From: Stratiolaelaps scimitus
Taxonomy: Eukaryota > Arthropoda > Arachnida > Mesostigmata > Laelapidae
Length of the DNA stretch: 64,000 nt
Direction: 5' to 3'
NCBI GenBank assembly: GCA_019614645.1
Contig: JABWDB010000016.1
Location: 6,157,501-6,221,500, forward strand
A program made the position numbers and the translations under genes. Shown one piece after another: positions 55,400 to 64,000 of this stretch. Position 1 is the first letter of the stretch. Each line of letters begins with the position of its first letter. A model generated the notes under the pieces. The model saw only the letters and a list, made by a program, of their open reading frames with translations. It had not been told where the DNA came from and ran no database searches.

Positions 55400-55870
55400 G
55401 TTCCCGGTGTCACCCTCTGAATGCACAACCGGTAGTCTCCAGCTTGGCCATAGCTCGCCTCTCTTTGATATCGACACGACCATAGTTGTCTAGGAGCTTG
55501 AGAGTAGCACTGCAATTTGAGTCACAGATCGTGAGTGATTGCACTAGTTCCTTGGGGTCACCGCGGACTGACTTCATCAAGGCGATCAACTTGTCGGTGT
55601 CGGTGGTCGTTCGTCGTTCCACCCATGTGTTGAACTGGGACCTGAATAGGCGTTAATTTGTCTGCCCACTATCGAACTTTTCCGGCTGAGTGTCTGGACC
55701 ACCGTGACTGTCTGTTGCAGACTGGGTGAGGGCGCCATGGCACCGTCGGAGGTCGCCGAGCTAATGCCAGAGGCCGCCAGGATGCTCTGCTGGTTTGCCC
55801 TCCCCACTGCCAGCTGTCGCAGCCGCCGTATGCTGGCCTGCATTCCAGTTCGTGCTTTTATAAAACCAGC
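55400..55870 (-). mobile_element. Retrotransposon gag-like remnant, probably BEL/Pao
   Basis: Frame 55410–55622 reads Asp-Thr-Asp-Lys-Leu-Ile-Ala-Leu-Met-Lys...Leu-Leu-Asp-Asn-Tyr-Gly, like the capsid part of BEL/Pao or Ty3-type gag. Frame 55586–55843 overlaps upstream in another phase. It has the same orientation as the pol remnant at 53000–53940, with the mariner between them, so the mariner may have inserted into one element. Confidence 0.5.
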
Positions 55871-55879
55871 CTGCAGTTA

Positions 55880-56685
55880 GCACTTCGCGCCCCCAGCAGG
55901 CTCCAAGGTAGCAAGGATTTCATTTCAATAGCTCTCACTCATTGAAATGTGAATTCATGTCATGACATGGGTTGCCTCACGTAGGGACGCAAAGATCTTC
56001 CAAAAGTAAGTCTAAGCACACAAGAATTTAAATGACCGCAGACGTATAGAGTCAGGGACAACTTAAATCAGAGGAATATCACAAAGCTGCACACCCGTCC
56101 GCGTAGCACACGACGTCTGTAGCTTCGTAACGTCATGGGCCTTTACCTTGTTCCTTAATAGCACGGGATTTGTTTTTACAGGCTTCTCATTCGGTTGTGC
56201 TCCTCATGCTACCTCTGTCGATACGATTTTCTCGTTCTTTGTGGTCCAATCTTGAATTTTGGAAAATGCTATTATGGGATAGCCTTTTATCTCGGCGAGT
56301 AAAAAGATAGCGCTGCTGGTGTGTGGGTTCAATGAGAGCAGTCGAGGCTAAATTATAAAATATTAGAACAAATATTCAATAAAATAACGCATCCACGTGT
56401 ATATATTGGCCGTTGCAATCGAACGTTGTCAGCTGGCTGGACGCTCGATAAAGGAAACCAACTCTGGGTGTCGTTTGTTACCACTTTGCTGCTGAAACGC
56501 TCTTGAGTGTGAAACTATTTCTCATGAAGTGGGAGCATCAGTTGAAGACACACATGGAAATTTGATCGCAGTTTCCCAGTCCTTTTGTTCAAATTTTGTT
56601 CATTTTGGGTACACATTCGATTAGCACCTGATAACCTATAAAAGTTCATAGGATTAGTTTATTTTCAAATCCTTTCAATACTAAA
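55880..56685. other. No gene seen
   Basis: This is AT-rich intergenic sequence before the duplicated protease block. Confidence 0.4.
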
Positions 56686-56689
56686 TTAT

Positions 56690-57700
56690 GTCATAACCCA
56701 GAATCGCTTTGTTTCCTTTAGCTTGCGAAGGGAGCTTGTAAAATTGCTGGGTCACTTGCGCTTGCCGAGCTCGAAGTTGAGCGTTCGACTTTAAACGCGC
56801 ACACATCATACTCGTCCCCTATTCTTAGAAAACCGGGTATCGCTTCCACATCACCTTGATTCGGCGGTCTGCCGGGGTATAAATACGCTGTTTGCTTAAA
56901 GTGGCAAATATGGCCAAGGAGCTGTACGACGTGTATAAAACCAGTCCCTCTTCATTATTATCCCTGCGAAACTCAGTCGAGTCAAGGTCGACTGACGAAC
57001 TGATTGGCCATACAGAGTTTTCTTCGAAGTGTACAATCGCAATTTAATCGTATGGCATTCGTTTCAATTCAACGAATGCGTTTATCAGAGGGGGCGTGAT
57101 CTAGCCACAGAATACTGCATTTAGTAACGCCATTATGGTTGCAGCAGTAGCCACGTCTATCGCCTGAGAGATGTTAAAATTCACTTGTTCACAGGCACAG
57201 TTTGCCCTTATCATCTGTGTGCTTGGCCTAACGTGTGTGGACTCCTTTGACGAATGTGGAATTCGTAATCCCGACCGAACATCCTATTTAGTGGGTGGCA
57301 CCACCGCGCTCAGCAATGAGTTCCCTTGGCACGTTTCCATGCAGGTATTTCATGCTTAAGTTGTCAAGTGCAAGCTGTGATTAGGTAATTCGCCTACGAA
57401 CTAATAGGCAACTGCCAAATCGCCAAGGCCGAAAAATTAAAACGAAAAATGTGTCACTACCAGTTCTGACTTAAGATTATAATGCAGGTTACTGCGGAAT
57501 GGAATGATTGCTAGTGGAGCTCTCAAGTCAAGTCCGAACATGGAGCCGTCTCTGAGCCTGTGTTGTGGCCCGAAGTCATGACTCGGTAGCTGCGATTGGA
57601 AGCTTAGTCATATTGCCGTAAACTCTTCCAACATCCTATTTATGTTGGCCAAAAATGTTTCTTCAAGGATGCTTGAATGTTTGATAGAGCTGTGGAATCC
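56690..57700. repeat. Left copy of the protease C/D segmental duplication
   Basis: It matches 62760–64000 at high identity across the promoter, exon 1 and the start of intron 1. The pair defines a tandem step of about 6.1–6.4 kb. Confidence 0.9.
56878..56885 (+). promoter_or_regulatory. TATA box of protease C
   Basis: TATAAATA in a GC-rich frame (GGGG before, CGC after) is conserved in the D copy. A second TATAAAA at 56934 is not conserved there (TATAGAA), so the first is the likelier element. It is about 290 bp before the ATG. Confidence 0.5.
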
Positions 57701-60700
57701 TTTATTGTACCTATACCTAGACCCCGGGAACTAGAATACCATAAGGTACCACCGGTACTTACTCAAACCACAACTCCTGCAAGGGTCGTCCATTTTTAGC
57801 TGTTAGCGTCCCAGTCATTATCGTAATCCCCTCCGAGTCTTGTCGTTGGCACTTTTGGTTGGTGCATTTGCTAGTTTGGCCTTCGAAACAGTGCCAATTC
57901 TGTGATGGCCAGAAAATATGCGGTCCTTTTAAAGAATACGCTCTTTCTCATAACCATTCTTTTTGACCACTGCGATGTCAGATTATCGAACATCATTAGC
58001 GGGTTTTTTCGGAGGTATAGGCCTGTTGCTCACATCGACCCCCAACCCCACTGACACTCATATCCAGACCGATATTGCAGGTTTGCGTGGTGCTCCCCAA
58101 AGGAAGTTGATTTGCCTAGGGAACGATAAACACAGACCGCCATGTTGACTAAACACTATCATATCACCGGTTGGACAACAACCCTTCGGGGCAAGAAGCG
58201 AATCTAGAATTAATGGGTTAACTTGAGTGGTCACTGGAAATATAATATTTGCCCTATTTCTAGCTACAGTAATCTCATCTGATTACGCATCAATATGTGG
58301 TGCCCTCGCGATGTCATGGACACAAGCTGGGGCCGCTTCATACCCCTAACTAGCGTGAGATTCGAATACTTTTAGCGTGATACATAAGGCGCACGCAGCA
58401 CCGCTGGTTTATCACAATACGAACACTTCAAATGACAAACCCGGTAGTAGCAATGACCACCAGCCAGCACCATGTAATAGCTCAACGCACTGAATTGAAA
58501 TTTCAGAAAGTGTTCCAGGGTGTTTCCGGACGATATCTTGCCGGTGTATGCGGCGGCAGTATCATCAGCCATTCATGGGTTATAACCTCCGCTCATTGCT
58601 TCTTTAACTCGGAAAATCGCGAATGGGATACCAACCCCAAGAATTGGTTTATTCTGGATGGTAGCAATACCATGCGGTATGATTACATTCGGTCGGTTTC
58701 CTGCATAATTATCCACCCGAAATTCGTGTTTTTTAAACGGGTAAGTAATCGTGGTGGGTTGACACGCTACCAATTTGTTTGTTGACTTAGTCATTCGGGG
58801 ATTACAACGCTGCGCACGCATTGTGCAAATGGGTGAAGGACGTCGGTAAAACAGTTGGAATAAACTGTACCTCTACCTACTCATGCACTCATTTTGTAGG
58901 TTGCTTTTGTAAGCTCAGTCTGTCATGACTCATAACCAATACGGGTTACATATACCAGATAAACTATTATATATTAACCATTAAATCATAGAAAGGCCGC
59001 CCTGAGACGGGTAGCAAGGCAGATTCATGGTAGTGTTTTGTGATTCGCATTGCATACTCACAGCCGTCTGTCTCTTTGCTCAGAATGACATCGCCCTCGT
59101 AATATCTGCTACTCGCTTCGACTTCTCGAGCAGAAGGGTACTTCCGATTTGTTTTCGAACATTTGCGTACTCTAAATTTTCTGCCTTCGCCACCAAGAAA
59201 TGCGTGGTTGCCGGCTGGGGCCGGCTCGGATTTAAGGAGGGTGCACCGACATACCTGCAGTATATCAATGTTCGCATTATTCCCCGGTAATACCACTTCT
59301 GATGTATGCAACAAATGAATAATATTATATATTATACAGTGCGTTTATGCAGGCGTAGATGCAAAATGACACATCCGTACATAGCATGACTGACTAAATA
59401 AAACATGCATATAAATACATGCGACCACGACACATGTTGTATACATACGAACGATAGCGCATGGAGATGCCCCATTTGGTCTGCTGCCATTTTTGCTGCT
59501 AAGGATCGTTTTCGGTGACGCAGATCATGTGACATGTGAGCGTCCGTGTTAGTTATTAGTTGATGCGACAATCCAGCCTAAAAGACACCGGATTGTTACA
59601 TCTAATTAATTGCTTGCAATCTCCCTAGCTTGTATATAGCGTTTGCGGCTTGACTTACTGCTAGATTAGTGTCGAATGTCTCTTACGTTGCAAATCGTTC
59701 GCAAGATTCGCTCAGCAGGCGCCAAACTAAGTCAATGAGTATATCCCGTCTCATACGGGCAGAATTTTGTCGAAATAGAAAAAAAGGAAGGTACCGTAGA
59801 TTGTCACAGCAGCGAGGTCGTGCCTTTCATGCCAATCTTTCCTTTGAAGGGAACCTTGAAGGAACCCTTTGGAGTTACCAAACATTTTGTTAAATGAACG
59901 TTAAAATACCAATACGTACGCAGGCTCTTCTAGCGGCAAAGCTGCCTCTCGTTGGGCGTGCTCTTAGTTACGAACAGCTCACATTTTGGCGTTCCCCTTA
60001 ATCAAACTCAAATAGGTTTGGACAGGTATTTCGGCACAGGTGTCGGTTAGTAGTACACGCCCTATTATACACTTGCCCAAATATGAAATATTGGGTTTTT
60101 AATGATAAGGGTCATCAAATTTCGTACTCGGAAAAATCATGCCCTTAACTATCATTTGAGAAGCTCTGGAGCTGTCGGGTCAGTCATTATAATTCATTTT
60201 TTGAAACAACTTTCCTTGCATTGAGCAGCCGGAACTGGTAAGCGATACTAGTTTACACAAAAGCTTCAAAAGCCAGCAAAAATGCAAGACCCAGCAAGGA
60301 CAAATAGACAACTGCGCTTAAACTGACTGGACATAGGCTTTGTATATTGCCGAAAAAAACAATTATCAATGTATATAACATGCAAACTCTCACTTGCGAA
60401 CTGCTAAACAAGTTCAATTTGGTTAGAAAAATGTTTACTAATAAAATGCACTTCCGCACTCTCGATTGACAGAGACTATCACAGACCGGATATACGATTC
60501 TGTTACGGGGCTCATATAGCGGCAAAATTGAATTTCCATGTCGCACGGACAACTTTGAGCTAAAACTATCTGCCTATTTCAGGAAGCGATGCAGGGCCAT
60601 GTTTAATGGGACTGGCAATGTAAAGTACATCACCGCAAACAGTCTTTGTTCTGATGGATTTACGTGCGGTGGTGATTCTGGTGGCTCATTGGCATGTCCC

Positions 60701-60844
60701 CACAAGGTCGAAGGCAGATACTATCTTATCGGTATACCTAAATGGACTGTGAGGTGTGGTCGTGACAATCAATTTCCTTCTGTTCACGAAGACCTGTTTC
60801 AGAGTCTGAATTGGGTCTACGAAATGATCTCTCGTCATGGATAG
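57171..60844 (+). CDS. Secreted S1 serine protease C (four exons)
   Basis: Exons 57171–57344, 58507–58740, 59084–59286 and 60583–60844 give 290 residues. The signal peptide is about residues 1–25. Cys29 is the likely partner of the exon 3 Pro-Ile-Cys. The domain starts at Leu40 (Ser-Tyr-Leu-Val-Gly-Gly), an unusual first residue since Ile or Val is the rule. The triad is His88 (TSAHC), Asp138 (NDIALV) and Ser236 (GDSGG). S1 position 189 is Phe and 190 Thr (Phe-Thr-Cys-Gly-Gly-Asp-Ser), which should block long basic side chains. Intron phases are 0, 0 and 2 as in A and B. Confidence 0.85.
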
Positions 60845-60929
60845 TCGTCTCCATTCATTGTAGCCGACGGCTTTTGATCAAGAAGTCGTCCATTCTACAA
60901 GGGATGCAATACCAAATTAAAAAGACATA

Positions 60930-60935
60930 AATAAA
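60930..60935 (+). terminator. Poly(A) signal of protease C
   Basis: AATAAA lies 85 bp after the stop. Confidence 0.5.
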
Positions 60936-62755
60936 ACGAGCAAAATGTCGACAACCACTGTGCCCTGTGGGTGTCCGTATTAACGTTATACAACATTCGG
61001 TCGCTGGTGCACTCTAGCCTGTAAAGTCAATCACAACAACAACATTTGCTGTCGCTAAATTCTGTCTACTTGGGTCTACGCGGGATTCGGTCTTAAGGGT
61101 TTAGCAGCAAGCATCATCCCCTATTGTCCTTCAGCATCGTCTACCTATTAATAGATAGCTACCCAGATACTGTCAGCCCGAAACAATCGCACAGTTGATA
61201 TTTTTGCGTAGCTTTAGCTGATTGTCATAGTCGTCACTTCACCGAATAGAATCCGACCTGTTTGAAGTGAAGGTGGCGGAAATGAGGTAAGAAACGGATG
61301 ACGGCTAAGCATCATCAGAGTCCTCCAGTTCGTCACCACACTGATATATACACTCCCAATTAACTGTACACTGTGGTAAAATAATCTAATTAAGCTTAAC
61401 GTTGTGTTTTAACGAGAATAAGAGAAGCGGACTGTATCTCTTATTTTGTGATTTCCTTAATGAATCCATTCAATTATGACGTGCTATTGCTTTTCATCTT
61501 GTGTAGACTTATGTTAACAAACGAAATTCAATTAAAGCCCGGTGTGAATATGGGAAAATCCTAATAATATCAAAACATTTAATTTGGTGGATTCAACGTT
61601 ACGATGTAACAGTATATGAAACTAAGATTCATTTTATCCTTATCTGTCAATTTGCGCTTTAGAGCGGAAGTTTCAGTTCATTATGGCACCGTGCTTTAGT
61701 TCTGTAGTGTTCGAGACACTAGAGGAATGTCTTGATTCAATCCCATGCTAAAAACGTTCTAAGTGGTGCCCAAAGTAGATCCGAGCTATTTCGGTTGCCC
61801 CCAGGAGTGCTACATCGAGAGAATATAATAGATACAGATTAATGATTAAATTTATCGTTTCTCTAGGGATATTTCGAAGGATATTATACAATAAGACGAC
61901 TACCTATTATCTTTTCTATTGACGCAAATATGAGAAACCGGATGCAATCATATGTCTTGAACGCGGTACTTGGCCTTGGCTCCACTGGTTGTATATTTCC
62001 TGAGTGCCCGTTTAAGCAGCTCAATGTGTGAGAAAAATCGTTGCGGCATTTAGAAACTAGTACTAAAAGGCCTTGCAATAGTAGCTAGTTCTAGAACCCA
62101 TGTGACAATTTTATAATAGTACTGTTTCCTGGTACAAACACTCTGCTCCAAATACTGCCCAAACAGGCTGCCGATATCTGAGTAGGTTACATTATTATAT
62201 TACAATAGCTCCGATTCTCCAAGAGAGTTCGCCCGATCTGTGGAGACGATGGTGTCACACAACATGTCTGGCATTGCTTCTAAAAAACAACGCATGTGAA
62301 CATGATTACAATTGAAAGTTCATATTATGGTGTCGGCTGTACGTCAATGGCCATAGCTGGCATTACCGAACTGTGAAGACGTTTGATTTTACTATTGTTA
62401 CAAGCGTAGAACGAAATAAAAAATGTTTAGAAGACAACACCCTCCAACAAGATGATAATAGAAGGTCGATATCTGCTCGTGCCATACTATACAATACGTT
62501 TTGCAATTCGGTTATGAGAACCCAATGTAATCCTCAATAATATAAAACGGAAATTCTGATGTAAAATAATTTCTCCCAATAGATACTTGGTCAATGCCTG
62601 TCCTCGGTCAACTTCGATTGCTTTAAAGAGCTGCGACAAGCAGGATACGGAATGAGCGATTTGAGTGCTTAGTCTAGAGGTAGGGAAGATTCATCGTTTT
62701 GTGTTTATTAGTTTTGGCATTGTTCGAAGGATCGATAATGTCACACCGATCCGGG
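60936..62755. other. Intergenic, no gene seen
   Basis: This is AT-rich with only short frames. No repeat shared with the defensin array was noticed. Confidence 0.4.
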
Positions 62756-62950
62756 CAATTATATCATAACCCAGAATCGCTTTGTTTCCTTTAGCTTGCG
62801 AAGGAAGCTTGTAAAATTGCTGGGTCACATGCGCTTGCCGAGCTCGAAGTTGAGCGTTCGACTTTAAACCCGCACACATCATGCTCGTCCCCTATTCTTA
62901 GAAAACCGGGTATCGCTTCCACATCACCTTGATTCGGCGGTCTGCCGGGG

Positions 62951-62958
62951 TATAAATA
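62951..62958 (+). promoter_or_regulatory. TATA box of protease D
   Basis: TATAAATA is in the same context as in the C copy. Confidence 0.5.
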
Positions 62959-63136
62959 CGCTGTTTGCTTAAAGTGGCAAATATGGCCAAGGAGCTGTAC
63001 GACGTGTATAGAACCAGTCCCTCTTCATTATTATCCCTGCGAAACTCAGTCGAGTCAGGGTCGACTGACGAACTGATTGGCCATACAGAGTTTTCTTCGA
63101 AGTGTACAATCGCAATTTAATCGTATGGCATTCGTA

Positions 63137-63440
63137 ACGTATCTCGGTGTTCGACTGCGCGGCGTCTTCGTGCCCAGTGTGACGATGATACCTGTCTTAG
63201 AGGAGGAAGCGATTAAAGTGTTAGTTTGTGTTAACGGTTGGCGTTTCCTGCGACAGCTCGAAGGGGATACAGCTAAATATATTGATCTTCTCCTTTACTC
63301 AACTGGAATGACTGTTTCAGCCATTATGTTGACTAATTTCTCATTCATTAAGACGTCCGCCCATTTTTATTCGTGTATTTGTACTCGATCCAATTCTGAC
63401 AAGAGGCAAGCTGAAACGGATATAGATTTTCGTTGATTCT
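63137..63440. other. Copy-specific insertion upstream of protease D
   Basis: The block breaks the match to copy C between GTATGGCATTCGT and AATGAATGCGTTTATC. It carries an open frame of no recognised family. It may be an insertion in D or a deletion in C. Confidence 0.6.
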
Positions 63441-63556
63441 GTCGACGGCCAATTTCAATGAATGCGTTTATCAGAGGGGGCGTGATCTAGCCGCAGAATA
63501 CTGCAGTCAGTAACGCCATTGTGGTTGCAGCAGTAGCCACGTCTAAGGCCTGAGAG

Positions 63557-63730
63557 ATGTTAAAATTCACTTGTTCACAGGCACAGTTTGCCCTTATCAT
63601 CTGTGTGGTTGGCCTAACGTGTGTGTACTCCGATGACGAATGTGGAATTCGTAATCCCAACCGAAATTCCTATATAGTGGGTGGCACCACCGCGCTCAGC
63701 AATGAATTTCCTTGGCAGGTTTCCATGCAG
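63557..63730 (+). CDS. Secreted S1 serine protease D, first exon (gene runs off the window)
   Basis: The 58 codons give a signal peptide, the propeptide with Cys29, and the start of the protease domain at Ile40 (Ser-Tyr-Ile-Val-Gly-Gly), ending CAG|GTATTT in phase 0. It is nearly the same as exon 1 of gene C, with changes around residues 24–26, at the activation site (Asn-Ser-Tyr-Ile for Thr-Ser-Tyr-Leu) and Gln for His near the end. Remaining exons should follow after position 64000. Confidence 0.8.
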
Positions 63731-64000
63731 GTATTTCATGCTTAAGTTATCAAGTGCAAGCTGTGATTAGGTAATTCGCCTACTAACTAACAGGCAACTG
63801 CTAAATCGCGAAGGCCGAAAAATTAAAACGAAAAATGTGTCACTACCAGTTCTGACTTAAGATTATAATGCAGGTTACTGCGGAACGGAATGATTGCTAG
63901 TGGTGCTCTCAAGTCAAGTACGAACATGGAGCCGTCTCTGAGCCTGTGTTGTGACTCGGTAGCTGCGATTGGAAGCTTAGTCATATTGCCGTAAACTCTT

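Larger units (their letters stand above)
62760..64000. repeat. Right copy of the protease C/D segmental duplication
   Basis: It repeats 56690–57700 and continues to the window edge. It differs by a block of about 300 bp (63137–63440) between promoter and exon 1, which is absent from the C copy, and by a small deletion in intron 1. Confidence 0.9.

Overview
The window looks like nuclear DNA of an invertebrate, most likely an arthropod. Several protein genes are split by GT–AG introns. There are tRNA-derived SINEs, R1/CR1-type non-LTR retrotransposon debris, a BEL/Pao-like remnant and a mariner-like remnant, together with abundant (TA)n and one long (CGG)n microsatellite. There are no operons, rRNA, CRISPR or prokaryotic signals. 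The species cannot be named from sequence alone; arthropod is an inference from the R1-clade, BEL/Pao and mariner mix.

Region 1 (about 1–34.2 kb) is a tandem array of segmental duplications. Each unit carries, on the minus strand, one intronless gene for a small secreted cysteine-rich protein (98–126 aa) made of two consecutive beta-defensin-type six-cysteine modules. Seven loci are open (1759–2070, 5278–5658, 7914–8225, 11536–11847, 14376–14684, 19707–20012, 32644–32940). One is a frameshifted pseudogene (25629–25909) and one survives only as a fragment (27521–27588). The cysteine spacing is the same in every full copy. A (TA)n tract lies 80–112 bp upstream of each ATG, and most units also carry the same two SINEs upstream. 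Between units lie gag and reverse-transcriptase wrecks of an R1-like element, a CR1-like fragment, and many fold-back palindromes, the largest with 232-bp arms at 29625–30120.

Region 2 (about 34.2–42.7 kb) is mostly non-coding by inspection. It holds one SINE, microsatellites, a possible first exon near 35.0 kb, and one unrecognised open stretch of 204 codons at 38998–39612 (minus) that may be an internal exon.

Region 3 (about 42.8–64 kb) is a plus-strand cluster of trypsin-fold (S1) serine protease genes. Three are complete four-exon genes (A 42808–45231, B 46761–51865, C 57171–60844). The first exon of a fourth (D, from 63557) is a recent duplicate of C. All have a signal peptide, the His-Asp-Ser triad, and identical intron positions and phases. 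They share two oddities: the activation site is preceded by Ser-Tyr rather than Arg/Lys, and Asp189 is absent from the S1 pocket. Transposon remains sit in and between them: a non-LTR element in intron 3 of gene B, and BEL/Pao-like and mariner-like remnants between B and C.

Together the window joins two expanding families of secreted, disulfide-rich proteins. Such pairs are common in venom, saliva, gut or immune secretions. Which of these applies cannot be decided from the DNA.
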